From contig OY294044.1 of assembly GCA_958510825.1 (NCBI GenBank), forward strand, positions 74,942,895-75,006,894: DNA of 64,000 nt, written 5' to 3'. A program made the translations under genes and the position numbers. Below are positions 1 to 9,823 of the stretch, piece by piece; within the stretch, counting starts at the first letter, position 1; the number at the start of each line of letters is the position of its first letter. A model generated the notes under the pieces. The model was not told where the DNA came from, did not search any database, and worked only from the letters and a program-made list of their open reading frames with translations. The stretch is from Brachypterus glaber. Taxonomy: Eukaryota > Arthropoda > Insecta > Coleoptera > Kateretidae.

Positions 1-264
1 TGTAACGCTTGCTCCGTATTCATATTTTCCCTAAACCCATATTGGTTTTTGCTCAAAATTTTATTAACATTTAAAAAACCCACTATTTGTGACCTAAGGC
101 ACTGTTCAAAAATTTTTGCAAAATTACTGATTAGCGATATTGGCCTATAGTTTTCTGTTTTATCTTTGCTGCCTTGTTTATAGATAGGTATTACTGTGCT
201 TTCTTTAAACTGACTGGGAATTGTGGATAACTCAAAAATCTTATTTATAATAAAAGTTAAAGGT
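1..264 (-). pseudogene. Non-LTR retrotransposon reverse-transcriptase fragment (fingers region), runs off left edge
   Basis: Read on the minus strand, positions 264 to 1 stay open and encode the N-terminal half of a Jockey/CR1-type reverse transcriptase. Recognisable landmarks in order are KPLTFIINKIFE, STVIPIYKQGSKDKTENYRP, ISLISNFAKIFEQCL and KNQYGFREN, which match the conserved blocks upstream of the catalytic aspartates. The catalytic FADD block would lie beyond the left edge. There is no start codon in view, so this is an internal piece of a dead or interrupted element. At its N-terminal side it abuts the 3' tail of another retroelement near 265-385, suggesting nested or adjacent insertions. 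The host gene exon at 1556-1708 reads on the same strand, so this fragment probably sits in one of that gene's introns or its 3' flank. Confidence 0.8.
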
Positions 265-385
265 TTAGTTATTTATATTTATTTTGTATATTTTTATATA
301 TAATTGTATATATGTATTTTTGCCCTAGAATTGGTGCAAACTGTTGGGCAAATAAAGATTATTATTATTATTATTATTATTAGTA
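265..385. repeat. Retroelement 3' ends meeting at an ATT/TAA microsatellite
   Basis: The plus strand reads a polyadenylation-like AATAAAG followed by about nine ATT units and four AGT units. This looks like the 3' terminus of a plus-strand Jockey-like element; a near-identical end sits at 30060-30118. Read on the minus strand the same tract is a TAA-rich tail downstream of the RNase H fragment at 473-796, as expected for I-clade elements. The microsatellite may therefore be shared by two abutting 3' ends. I cannot decide which element contributed it. Confidence 0.55.
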
Positions 386-472
386 GTAGTAGTAAATTTT
401 TGGGTTGGCCAAAGCCGGACAACTAGGCCATTTCTGGCCCTTTTTGTCACCCAGGGAAATCCCAGCCATTTA

Positions 473-796
473 CTAATTTGAGTCCTCCTTGAACCTGCCC
501 GTCCTTTCAATAAAGGTCAGGATATTGGCCCAGGGGAGATCTCTTAGTTTCTCTTGGTTCAGTCTTTGAGTTTCAAAGACTTGCAACCTGATCCTGTCGT
601 ATCTGACACACTCGGCTAAGTAATGAGAGGATGTTTCATCCTCTCCGCAATCTGTGCATAGCGGACTTTCTAGAATCCGTATTGTTGCCAGGTGCTTCCT
701 TAGCCTGCAGTGGCCCGTGAGAACCCCTACAAGTTGTCTCCCCGTAACAGTAAGATAGATACAGTAGATAATACAGTAAAATCTATTTTTCCCCAT
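473..796 (-). pseudogene. I/R1-type non-LTR retrotransposon, C-terminal RNase H / zinc-knuckle fragment
   Basis: The minus-strand frame carries the characteristic end of I/R1-type polyproteins: a LTGHCRLRKHLATI block (last part of the RNase H region) followed by a CTDCGEDETSSHYLAEC Cys-Cys-His-Cys cluster. The reading ends near GRFKEDSN. Only the last hundred residues or so are present, so the copy is heavily 5'-truncated, typical of target-primed retrotransposition. Downstream on the same strand lies a TAA-rich tail. Related but non-identical copies occur at 3502-3996 (minus) and 7836-8110 (plus). Confidence 0.8.
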
Positions 797-1555
797 GAAA
801 TTCTAGAAACTGACCAAAAATTTAACCTATATTTTTCAAGATGGCTGCCATGTGGGTGGTCGGGTGAAGTGGATCCTACTCAAAATTCAAAGCTTAGGAT
901 ATAGGAAGTTTGCAAAAAATTTTTTGCTTTTGTCCGCATTTAAACATCTACTCAAAATTTAATGTTAAGCTGCCTAACTATAACGTTTTATGTGGTTTTT
1001 AATTTTTTTTTCTATTGTAAATAATAAAAAAATACGACAAAACAAAAGTTTAACCCCCCTTTTAACCCCCTATCCCCCCTTGCTAAAATACGAACTTGTC
1101 CCAGATAATATAAAAATACATCTGCATACCAAATTTCAAGTCGCTAGCTTAAATCGTTCTTAAGTTATCGTGGATACAGACAGACAGACATCATTTTTTT
1201 TTGTTACTTATTTTGATTTTTCTCGACATTTCAGGAAAAAATAAGATGATTTAAGCAAAAAAGAAATAATTTTTTTTTCTATCAAAATTCTTTTATGAGA
1301 AAGTAAAAATAGTATGAACCCTGAAAAAAGTATGACTGATGCTTTTTTTCTGTTTTACACGATTTTATTTTGTCAGTTTGTTAGTTTTTTCAGTTTAATT
1401 AAAATCTTTTATTTAATTTTTCACCCACCTCCCGTAAAACTATAAAATATTCGACGTGATATAAACGTAGGTCGAAGTTTTAGGGATATGTTAAGTCAAA
1501 GTATTGTTTTTATGGTTTAGTGTTATTAACAAATCTAATAGTTATTAATACTTAC
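797..1555. other. Intronic or 3'-flanking AT-rich sequence, nothing recognised
   Basis: There are homopolymer-rich tracts, a C-rich stretch near 1051-1085, and an imperfect CAGACAGACA motif near 1186 whose complement recurs near 11222. The latter suggests scraps of a dispersed repeat. No exon with both splice signals was seen here. Confidence 0.5.
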
Positions 1556-1708
1556 CAACAGCAATGTCCCTTATAGTCTGTTTAACAACAAAACACAGCT
1601 TTGAGGGATTTGAAGATATTCCTTCACTTGAAATTGAAGGTTTTTGATTAAAGTGTTCTATGATTAAACACATACAACTATGCATATCGTTTACCAAGCC
1701 AATGATCT
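1556..1708 (-). CDS. BTB-domain gene, exon 6 (last exon in the window)
   Basis: On the minus strand a TTTTTTAG acceptor ends at 1709 and a perfect GTAAGT donor starts at 1555. The 153-bp exon encodes QIIGLVNDMHSCMC, then LIIEHFNQKPSISS, and ends VVKQTIRDIAV plus one base. Its first codon is completed by the single C left over from exon 5 (phase 1), giving Gln. The other entry frame hits an early stop, so the frame is unambiguous. The segment is helical-looking and follows the BTB fold, as a BACK-like or linker region would. It ends in phase 1, so at least one more exon must lie left of the window. I do not recognise a specific orthologue. Confidence 0.75.
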
Positions 1709-2262
1709 CTAAAAAATGAATAGATATATAGGTAATTACCAGTAAATTTTAATGTGGAAAGCAATAAAAAATCATAAAAAAATCAGTAATTTTTCACAGT
1801 AATCACCATTTAAATTTTACCGTTATGCACGGTAAAAAATCTAAAAAAATATTTTTTGTACCTGCCCGGTATAAAGATTATAACAAGTGACCTAAGTTAT
1901 TCGTCAAGCATATATTAATTCATTAGATTTAATTTTCACTGAAATTTTAAAATAAATCAAAAAAGTTGGCCAAACATTTTTTAATTTCCAAAATTGTTAA
2001 TTTAAAACTTTTAAACCATAATCTTTTGTGTCACTTCTGCCCGCTCCTACTTTGATTAAAAAAATCCATATTTTTATAGAATTTCCCCGATTTTTTAAAA
2101 AATATACAGCTCTAATGTGTTAAATTGTCTTATATTTGCCTAAATTTTCTAGGATGTGGCCCCTTATGTTTAAGTTCATAAATTGGTGCTCTATAATAAT
2201 TATTAGTTTTTTAGTGATTATAATCACTAAAAAACTAGGAGTAATATTTAAACAAAAAACTT
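1709..2262. other. Intron 5 sequence with a small perfect palindrome
   Basis: AT-rich intron between exons 6 and 5 of the BTB gene. The only structure seen is a perfect inverted repeat with 17-nt arms and no spacer at 2204-2237. No coding potential was recognised. Confidence 0.5.
2204..2237. repeat. Perfect 34-bp palindrome
   Basis: The arm TAGTTTTTTAGTGATTA is followed immediately by its reverse complement. It could be a MITE remnant or a replication-generated palindrome. It lies in intron 5. Confidence 0.7.
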
Positions 2263-2330
2263 AGATAATAGTTATTTTTGGTACTAGTGGGTAAAGTAAG
2301 ATATTGCCCATGAGAAAATTTTAATGATAT
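2263..2330. repeat. Dispersed repeat family R1 (copy 1 of 3)
   Basis: The core GTTATTTTTGGTACTAGTGG followed by TTGCCCATGAGAAAATT recurs, diverged, at 23695-23745 and inverted at 60861-60911. The flanks of the three copies differ, so this is an interspersed repeat rather than a local duplication. Confidence 0.6.
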
Positions 2331-2332
2331 TT

Positions 2333-2848
2333 AAAGGAAAATAATTTGACAAGTGACATTTGAGTGGGTAAAATAAATAATTATCCACTCAATAAAGTAA
2401 AAGCCACGCGGGGGTTATTATTGAGTTTATATATTTAAAATAAAGCTGGTAATTGTCTTATTATCTGTATATATTGGATAAAATCTATAATTTATTTGAG
2501 GCGTATATTTATATTATTATTAATTTGAGCCAATAAACCACCTATTTCTAGGTGCGCCTGAAAATAATATTTTAATTTTATTTTACTTTTAAAAGAAAAT
2601 AATTTGACAAGTGACATTTTAGTGGGTAAAATAAATAATTATCCACTCAATAAAGTAAAAGCCACGCGGGGGTTATTATTGAGTTTATCTATTTAAAATA
2701 AAGCTGGTAATTGTCTTATTATCTGTATGTATTGGATAAAATTTATAATTTATTTGAGGCGTATATTTATATTATTAATAATTTGAGCCAATGAGCCACC
2801 TATTTCTAGGTGCACCTGAAAATAGTTTTTTAATTTTATTTTCTGTTT
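2333..2848. repeat. Tandem duplication, two copies of a 258-bp unit
   Basis: The stretch from about 2333 is repeated with an offset of 258 bp from 2591, including AATTTGACAAGTGACAT, AGCCACGCGGGGGTTATTAT and CCACCTATTTCTAGGTGC. Only scattered substitutions separate the copies, so the duplication is fairly recent. It lies in intron 5, and no ORF spans the unit. Confidence 0.85.
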
Positions 2849-2954
2849 TAGATTTTTATTTATATAAATAATCATCGAGACGAAATGGCTAATAATAATA
2901 TAAAAAAGTTGAGTTTGGTGCTTATGGGGTGTCAAATAAATTTTTACAAATCTT

Positions 2955-4194
2955 AAACAGCCTGTTCCAGAACTCGCGTACAGAAATTTGAGGGTATATT
3001 AAAAACCCTCTGGAAAATATGAAAAAGAAATTCAAAAAAAAATCCATCTTCAATACTAATTAAAAAGGAAGCTATTTAATCTGACCAATCCTGTTGCTGA
3101 TGTTAAATTACCTACAAATTAGTTTTTCCCTACTTATTAGTAACTATGGTTTGTCTTGCAATTGTTGACGCGTGCATTGTTTGAGACTTTCAACTTTAGA
3201 ACCTTTTTAGTTTTTTTTTTTTTTTAATTTATTAAATGACCTTTACTATAAAGCAATTAGCCAGCACATTATAAATTACAATATGTTTTTTAGGTTATTA
3301 TATTTTGACCAAACCGACAGAGGCTATCAAATATTCTATTTTTATAGTGGTTTTTTGACATTAATAAATATTTATGTCACATTAATCACCATGTCAACCT
3401 ACAGAATATGGTTATGGTTATTAGGGTGGAGGGTAGCTATCTACACGCACTTAGGCCACTTAGCTGGGCCCATTGTACTAACTCCCTTTGGTCGCAGCAA
3501 TTTAGCCTTTCAGCCATCCAATTCTTTGAATATATCTAAGAAGATGTCTGAGAGTGATGCTGCTTATACCGGCCATGTCGAGCCAGTACTCGTCTAGCAT
3601 GGACCCTCTTATTAAGGCTAACGCTGGACAGTGACATAACACATGTTCCATTGTTTCCTCTTCCATGTAGCATCCTCTACAGATGGGGTCGACTGGCTTT
3701 CCCTTGATGTTAAGATGCTTATTTAGTTTGCAGTGACCTGTTACGAAGCTTGCAAACTGTCTTAGGTTATCCCTTTTTAGTTGCATACAAAAGCGTGCTG
3801 TCTTTTCACACGGAGTGGGAAGGGCTGCTATTGCATGTTTACAGTCGTTTCTCGTAATCCAATTACGGGTGTGTTTTATGTGGGTTTCTTGATTAATGAG
3901 AGCTGTTTTAAAGGCGACAGATACAGGGATTATGGGCTCTGGACCAATAGGTACAGAGCCTGAGCCTGCTCGTGCCAACAGAATATGTACCTGCAATAAT
4001 TAAATTTGCTTCCATAGCTACAAATTCAACTTTTAAAGATAATTTAACATCAGCAACAGTATTGCTCCACTTAAAGCGTTCTTATTTTTGAATTGAACGA
4101 AGATGGATTTTTTTTGAAATTTTTTTCATATTTTCCGGAGGGTTTTTAATATACCCTCAAAATTTCTGTACGCGAGTTCTGGAACAGGCTGTAT
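2955..4194. mobile_element. Inverted-repeat element with a retrotransposon fragment inside
   Basis: The left end (ACAGCCTGTTCCAGAACTCG, 2956-3105) and right end (4048-4194) are inverted repeats of roughly 150 bp, including AGGGTTTTTAATATACCCTC on the right. The same terminal motif closes the element at 34031-34768, so these ends are mobile in this genome. Between the arms lies an I-type RNase H fragment on the minus strand, either captured or inserted later. No transposase is present, so the element is non-autonomous. Confidence 0.7.
3502..3996 (-). pseudogene. I/R1-type non-LTR retrotransposon, C-terminal RNase H / zinc-knuckle fragment
   Basis: An open minus-strand frame of about 164 codons covers the end of an I-type polyprotein. 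It holds an RNase H-like portion (NWITRNDCKHAIAALP and upstream), then FVTGHCKLNKHLNI, then the CRGCYMEEETMEHVLCHC zinc-binding cluster, and ends IQRIGWLKG before a stop codon. The reverse-transcriptase part is missing, so this is a 5'-truncated copy. The roughly 200 bp beyond the stop resemble a retroelement 3' UTR. It is enclosed by the inverted repeats of the 2955-4194 element. Confidence 0.8.
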
Positions 4195-4252
4195 AAGATT
4201 CTTTTTTTAATATAATAAAATCTCAGTTTCTATCCTTCCATCATTTACTTAC

Positions 4253-4505
4253 GTTGCTTTAATTCCATATTTTTTAAATAGGTTTTGCACAGCTCGACCA
4301 GCTTATTTAAAGAACAGTAAGGCGATGCAGCTATTAGAACTTGTTTTGCTGCAACTTCCGTCAAATTTTCCGGCAAACATTCTGCATAGAGGTAGTGCAT
4401 GATCGTTTCAATTACATCTTCAGGCAAGTTACTGAACGGCGGCGGTTTCGAAGTCCAATCTATGTCATTTGCTTGGAGTTTTAATATTATAGAATGCAAT
4501 TTAAA
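4253..4505 (-). CDS. BTB-domain gene, exon 5 (core of the BTB/POZ domain)
   Basis: On the minus strand a long pyrimidine tract and CTAG acceptor end at 4506, and a GTAAGT donor begins at 4252. The 84-codon exon starts FKLHSIIL, continues through PPPFSNLPEDVIETIMHYLY and AECLPENLTEVAAKQVLIAA, and ends LVELCKTYLKNMELKQ plus one base. Joined to exon 4 (LEEGCFSDISITALNKKE) it gives the standard BTB order: a FSDI strand, an FxxH-x-x-x-L helix, then a helix that closes with an MHYLYAE motif equivalent to the usual LxYIYT. BTB domains mediate dimerisation and often bind Cullin-3. Known family function gives no more than that; the specific orthologue is not recognised. A partial second copy of this exon lies immediately upstream. 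Confidence 0.85.
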
Positions 4506-4718
4506 CTAGAACAAAAAAAAAGAAAAAAATACTGCTGCCAACAAAATAATACTTTTAGTGCATGATCGTTTCAATTACATCTTCAGGCAAGTTACTGAAA
4601 GGCGGCGTTTTTGAAGTCCAATCTATGTCATTTGCTTGGAGTTTTAATATTATAGAATGCAATTTCAACTAGAACAAAAAAAAAGAAAAAATACTGCTGC
4701 CAACAAAATAATACTTTC
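4394..4718. repeat. 163-bp tandem duplication covering the 5' part of BTB exon 5
   Basis: Positions 4394-4556 and 4557-4718 are direct repeats with a handful of substitutions and one indel. The unit contains the acceptor site, the polypyrimidine tract and the first 38 or so codons of exon 5, but not the donor. The outer copy (4557-4718) has an intact acceptor. If it were used, its frame would run into a TAA stop just after ...ETIMH at the repeat junction. Correct splicing must therefore skip the first acceptor the spliceosome meets. Confidence 0.85.
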
Positions 4719-4855
4719 TCCTATAGGCATATGTTCATTAAAATCAAAAACAAAAAAAAAATATATTTTTTTTCGTTTTTCAAAAAAAAAATTAAAAAAG
4801 TTTCCTTTTTCGTAAAACGAAAAATAAATTGAAAATAATGTGTTTTTGAAAACAA

Positions 4856-6210
4856 TCTGTACATGATGGCTGGTAACTTATACTTAACTTTACCCTATTT
4901 AATTTAATTATTAGTAACTATTTAGTACTTATTTAGTACTTATACTACTTGTGATTTTTATGATTGGTGCTTATATTAGTTGTTTTGACTAAAGCCAATT
5001 TTTTGTGGAAACACCGGTTAACCGTACGGGTTTTATCCCCACCACTAAATTCGTATAACCGACAGTTCTCACAAAAACGCATTGGTTATTTTCTTGAAGT
5101 TTTGACAAGTACCTAACCTAACTTCTCCCAAAAAACTGATAAGGTATATATATATATGACTAATTTTTTATATTTCCTTTGGATAAGATATGGTGAAAAA
5201 GCACTTAAACTACATTTCCAAGTTTATTTGCTTATGGGGAAGGTAATAAACAACAATGATAAGTTTAAATAGTTTTTTATATAAGAATTTAATTTTAAAC
5301 CACATAAGCAAACACTTATAAGTTAGAAAATAAAAGTTGAAATACCTTACCTACTCTATTTTTTACATTTTGCATACAAATCGAGAAAAATTCCCACAGG
5401 CCTGTAAATTATGGTGTAAATAAACAATTTATAACTTAAGTTTTTAGGGTTAACCGTATCTAACTCACCTCCGAACCTGTGCTAGACGCTGTTACTGCCG
5501 GTTAGTGACGTTATCGCTTCCCCTCACTTACCGTATGTAACCGATGTAACCGACAAAAACGACTTTCAGTAACCTGGTTAGTTCCGGTGACCCGACAAAA
5601 AATTGGCTTAAGGTTGCAATCATTAATAAATTAATTTTGAAGTTTTTGAAGTTTTTTAAAATGATTTGTCACTGTCAGAAATAAAATTTGATATTTTTTT
5701 TTCAAAATGTTTCCATAAATTTTATATAAGCTAACAAAGTGATATAATTTAGTGATAAAATAAATAAGTGGATAATAAATTGTGGTGGATATTCAACAGC
5801 ATATAGAGACTTCTAAGGTATTTTCCAATCATGCTTTAAAATACTGTTGTAAAATTTTTGCTACTTTTCTTCATTATATTTGGGCAAAGCCTCAGAACAT
5901 ACATTTTATCATATTTTTATTAATAATTATAAAAAAATTGAAAAAGTTTATATTCTATCTGAATGATACATAAAAATATAACCTATTTTTTCAAGAAATA
6001 TTTATACAATACTTCAAATTTATGCAAAATTCGGTTTTCCACCAGAAGATCTACTTACAAAGCTAAACTAAACCTAGTAACTTTTTTAGTTACTAATAAT
6101 GAAATGAAATAGGGTATATACAAACGTTAATTTAATACTTGAATAGAACATAAACTAATTTAAATATAGTTAGTTTGAGTTTGCATAAGTTATCAGCCAT
6201 CATGTACAGA
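4856..6210. mobile_element. Large inverted-repeat (fold-back) element
   Basis: The left arm starts CTGTACATGATGGCTGGTAA (4856-4922), and the right arm ends with its near complement GTTATCAGCCATCATGTACA (6088-6210). Both also share the TAGTTACTAATAAT...AATAGGGTA block. The interior holds a second inverted-repeat element (4985-5612). It carries no coding sequence and lies in intron 4 of the BTB gene. Confidence 0.6.
4985..5612. mobile_element. MITE-like element with AAGCCAATTTTTTGT ends, nested
   Basis: Terminal inverted repeats read AAAGCCAATTTTTTGTGG at 4993 and its complement ACAAAAAATTGGCTTAAG near 5596, with further pairing through a shared CACCGG block. It is about 620 bp and non-coding. 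Confidence 0.65.
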
Positions 6211-7029
6211 AATGATTTGTGCAAAGAACCGAGAATCTTTTTTTTTGTTGAGGTATGGGGTTAAGAAAGTAACAGGAAGATATATTACATTCCCAATTAT
6301 TTCGTAGGGCTTTACAAGCAAAGGAATCCAGAAATTTGTATGTTTTTAAACTGTAGTTAAAAAGAAAAACAAAAATAGTTATTTTCTTAACTAGTGTATT
6401 AAGGGGATAAAATCACTTAATACACGAGTTTAGAATTTAATTTTATCCAACACCTTTTATTTTTAAATAAAAATCTATAATTTTGCGAAAAATTATGTCA
6501 AAAATATTAAGATTAAGTTTTCTTAATACTAAAATAATAGGTAGCCATGGCCTAAGTATGCCTTTTAAAAATAAACAATTGCTAGTTTTACATTTCTTAC
6601 AAACGTCAAAATGGACGCGGTGATGACAGAATTTTTAATAAAAACAGTATTTTAATCAAAAACTAAAGAATAATTTGGGGTTTTCTTTAATTTTTATGGT
6701 TTAGTTAACATGCTTCTATTTATAGAATAGTTATAATACTTAATTAATAGGGTATGTAACTAATTTTGGGTGAGATCAAAAGCTGTACGTAAAAGAGTGG
6801 GTAAAAAATTTTTTAGTCACTAGTTAAAAAAAACTCACTTTTGACATTTAAAATAGTGCTCAAAACAAGTGTTTCTGTGAAGGTGTTGGATAAAGGAATT
6901 TAAATCGGCTTTTTCGTTTACGAGATATTTAAATTAAGTAATAGTATATTACGCACTGAGTGCGCGAACCTAGTTATTTTTTTACAAGGCGGAGTAGTGT
7001 GAAAAAAATACTCAAAGTGTACTGAAATA
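6211..7029. other. Intron 4, with two weak inverted repeats
   Basis: A short hairpin lies at 6390-6432 (ACTAGTGTATTAAG and its complement). The motif TTTTATCCAACACC near 6442 reappears inverted near 6878-6895, suggesting a decayed roughly 450-bp MITE. No exon signals were seen. Confidence 0.4.
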
Positions 7030-7265
7030 GGTTTGCGTCGAGGTGCGTATACTATTTTTCCTACGACCTAACACCTAAACATCCAAAAAACGCAAAAATT
7101 CTCTTAAAATTAATTTTATTAATTTGACGTTTTGTGTTTAACGTTCACTTGTTTCCTGGAAGCAGATATGTAAAATCAGCTAACTGTCACTTTCACACCG
7201 CTGTCATGGCAACGGCTGGAAAATAAGCACTACTAACCAACTACTAACTAGGTTGTAAGAAATAG
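7030..7265. mobile_element. MITE family M1, copy 1
   Basis: The block starting AGGTTTGCGTCGAGGTGCGT and including CTACGACCTAACACC, AAAATCAGCT, CACCGCTGTCATGGCAACGG and AACTAGGTTGTAAG is repeated in inverted orientation at 8205-8430. Ends share a CGACCTA motif. Confidence 0.6.
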
Positions 7266-7654
7266 TATATTTATAACCTAATAAGAAAATGAAACGTCTC
7301 CGACCTCAGATATGTTATCTGGCTGAGAACAGTTTTTTATTCACAATCATATAAAATATAAAATATAACGAAAATAATTATATTTAAACCAATATGTGGT
7401 TTGGACTTTTTAACACTGATAGCAATTGCTCTCAATGGCAATTATAAGTAAAATGTAAAGCCAAAACCGGTTAGAAAAGAGCTCTATTCTGCAATTGGTT
7501 AGAACAAAGGTACGTTTTCTAACTTTTTATAATACACAATGATGAATAAAATATATAAACAATTCCCGAGATGTAAGGACAACTATAATTCAGCCATCAG
7601 ATGACCTCATAGTTGCTTATAGCTCTATTTTTTAATCTAAATATCTCCAAAAAT

Positions 7655-7835
7655 ATTCAAATTTAAATAATTGTTTGCTAGTCGTATCCTTATGTTAAAA
7701 TTATTGTGTTTGTCGTGAGATATAGGATATTTGAGGGAAAAAAGAGAACCAAACGTAGGCAACCTACAAATTTGGTTCTCTTTTTTCCCTCAAATATCCT
7801 ATATCTCACGACAAACACAATAATTCAAATTTAAA
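7655..7835. mobile_element. Perfect hairpin element with 13-bp target-site duplication
   Basis: Two perfect 55-nt arms (7699-7753 and 7771-7825) surround a 17-nt loop. A 34-nt unpaired head (7668-7701) precedes the left arm. The 13-bp direct repeat ATTCAAATTTAAA flanks the whole unit (7655-7667 and 7823-7835), so the inserted segment is 7668-7822. The duplication overlaps the last three bases of the right arm. Arms are identical, so the structure is young or homogenised. No coding content. Confidence 0.75.
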
Positions 7836-8170
7836 GTATGGAAGGTGATAGGGCTAATAACTGGTTGCTGCCACCTAAGGAAACACAGGCATAGCATCCA
7901 TGTGTAATACACACTGTGAGATGAGCCAATATGCAGGCTGTGTAATGAGGAGGCGGAAACATCCTCTCATGTTCTCTTTGACTGTATGGCTCTACATCGC
8001 TGGAGATGCCGGCAACCGGGAAATGGTAACCCAAAAGCTATGCTCTCCAACGCAAATCTAGTCAACAGACTAGTAAGCCTGATAAAGGAAATTAAGCTGT
8101 TTGACTCAAGAACAACACAATAGGCCCGCAGGTGGCTGCAGTTATTGAGGTGTTTCTCTTTATAATCAAT
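7836..8170 (+). pseudogene. I/R1-type retrotransposon zinc-knuckle fragment with 3' tail
   Basis: On the plus strand from about 7922, a frame reads DEPICRLCNEEAETSSHVLF, then DCMALHRWR, and ends ...KLFDSRTTQ followed by TAG. This matches the conserved Cys-Cys-His-Cys end of I-type polyproteins. Codons upstream of 7920 contain stops. The segment finishes in an ATCAATCAATCAAA simple tail near 8165-8177, as expected for a LINE 3' end. It is opposite in strand to the copies at 473-796 and 3502-3996. Confidence 0.75.
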
Positions 8171-8204
8171 CAATCAAAGTATGAGATACCATTCTACTAA
8201 AGTT

Positions 8205-8430
8205 GTTTCTCCTGCGACCTAGTTAGTATAATATATATATAGTACTCATTTTCCACCCGTTGTCATGACAGCGGTCGGGAAGTGAAAATCAGCTGATTTT
8301 AAATCTGCTGTCAGAAAATGAGTCAAACGTTAAACACATAAACTTAAATTGACAAATTAATTTTTAGACAATTTCTGTTAGGTCGTTGGAAATAAGGTAA
8401 ACGCACCTCGACGCAAACCACCCAAGCGAA
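8205..8430. mobile_element. MITE family M1, copy 2 (inverted relative to copy 1)
   Basis: Reverse complement of the 7030-7265 family, with GCACCTCGACGCAAACC at its right end and CTGCGACCTAGTTAGTA at its left. The two copies flank the perfect hairpin and the retrotransposon fragment. Confidence 0.6.
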
Positions 8431-8661
8431 AGTCAAACATAAAACAATTCTTAAAATAACGGAGAAGTGTAAGTAGTAAGAATGTTGACTTTTACAAAAC
8501 GCAAGGTTTTTCCTAAAAGAGTTTGCAAAAAAATCGCTAAATATTCATTTAAAGGGGGCTTGCGAAAGTTAACATTTTATAGAGACTATTTTAAATGAAA
8601 TGGGCACTTTTAACGATATTTTACTAACCAGACATCATGTTGACGGTGTTATTACACTTAC

Positions 8662-8844
8662 CTCCTTTTTATTTAATGCTGTAATACTAATATCTGAAAA
8701 GCATCCTTCCTCTAAGGCATTATATAACGAAAAAGGGCCACCATGTGTATCATTTTCGTCTATGTCAAAAACTTTTTGGCAATTTAACATACAAAGTCCT
8801 TTGCAAGTCAAAACAACAGTATCTACTGGCTCTAATTGATCAGC
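8662..8844 (-). CDS. BTB-domain gene, exon 4 (entry to the BTB domain)
   Basis: A minus-strand TTTTTTAG acceptor ends at 8845 and a GTAAGT donor begins at 8661. The exon is exactly 61 codons and phase 0 at both ends. It encodes ADQLEPVDTVVLTCKGLCML, NCQKVFDIDENDTHGG and PFSLYNALEEGCFSDISITA, and ends LNKKE. The last third has the N-terminal BTB pattern (ALEEG...FSDI.I), and joining to exon 5 places FKLHSIIL directly after NKKE, as a BTB fold requires. No exon is needed between 8662 and 4505. The first forty residues belong to an N-terminal domain begun in exons 1-3 that I do not recognise. Confidence 0.85.
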
Positions 8845-9379
8845 CTAAAAAATAGCATGATTTAATATTATAAATACTTTAAAGTGTTACCTTGTACAGT
8901 TGGAATAAAAAAAAAGTACTACACCCAAAAATTTCAACAGTTTTTAAATTTGTTTTTCCTTTTTATGCAAAAAGAAAATAAAAAAAATTGTTGATTTTTT
9001 TTTATTTATTTTTTTTTAATAATTGGAAAAAGGCAATAAAACCCTTTACTGTGAATAGTATTATATGCGTAGCATTACCTATGTTCACGGCTTGTTTTAC
9101 TCTTCGCAGTTCGTTTAGCATTTATTTTTTTTAATAAAAAACGAAGCGCTCGGTAGATTTTTTTAATTTTCGCTGAAAATCATTCAAATGGACGCTACTA
9201 TCGAATGGTAAAGGCATTTCAGGGTTTCGAAAAAAAAAAAAAACGAAAAATACCCCCAAAAAAGCACCGTGTAATAGTCTAATTATAAATCTTAGAATGA
9301 AACTGAAACTGTTATGGTGCGATGATAAACATAAACAAGATTTAACTCTAGTTAGTTAAAATAAATAAAATTTTCTCAC
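8845..9379. other. Intron 3
   Basis: AT-rich with long A and T runs; no repeats or signals recognised beyond the flanking splice sites. Confidence 0.5.
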
Positions 9380-9545
9380 TTTAAACTCCAGTATATGTCC
9401 TGCATAGGCCCCAAAACGTATACACAGCACCGATGTTGTGTATACCTCATAAGTTTCACAGCTAAACAGTGGAACTGCTTTCAGTTCCTCAGGTACAATC
9501 CATGTTACATCACCATTAGGGTCTAGTCGAAACCTAAAGTGAGTC
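9380..9545 (-). CDS. BTB-domain gene, exon 3
   Basis: A minus-strand CATTTTAG acceptor ends at 9546 and a GTGAGA donor begins at 9379. The 166-bp exon starts with one base that completes a Gly codon with exon 2's GG, then encodes THFRFRLDPNGDVTWIVPEE, LKAVPLFSCETYEVY and LCIRFGAYAGHILEFK. It ends in phase 0, matching exon 4. The alternating hydrophobic/polar pattern with Gly and Asn turns suggests a beta-rich domain, but I cannot assign it to a family. The frame stays open past the donor for a few codons; splicing at GTGAGA is preferred because it gives the right phase. Confidence 0.8.
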
Positions 9546-9823
9546 CTAAAATGAAAAGAATAATGAAAACACACATAAAACACATAATAAAACACATAAT
9601 AAAAACACAAAACTACAAAACATTAAGGAAACAAAAAAATTTGAAATTTTTTTTAGTGTTTTTTGAAGCTTCAAGTTTTTAGTTTCAAGATCTTTTGGCA
9701 GAGAATTTTTGTGAGCTATTGTTATCGCACAATCAAAAGAAATTGCGCGAGAAAAAAATTGTACAACTTTTTTTTTGAAGTCCACGGGCTCGGGAATTTT
9801 TTTTTTCAGTATATATACATATA

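Noticed and set aside
325..510. 61-codon ORF ending in a run of Asn
   Set aside because: The Asn run is the translated TAA/ATT microsatellite of a retroelement tail.
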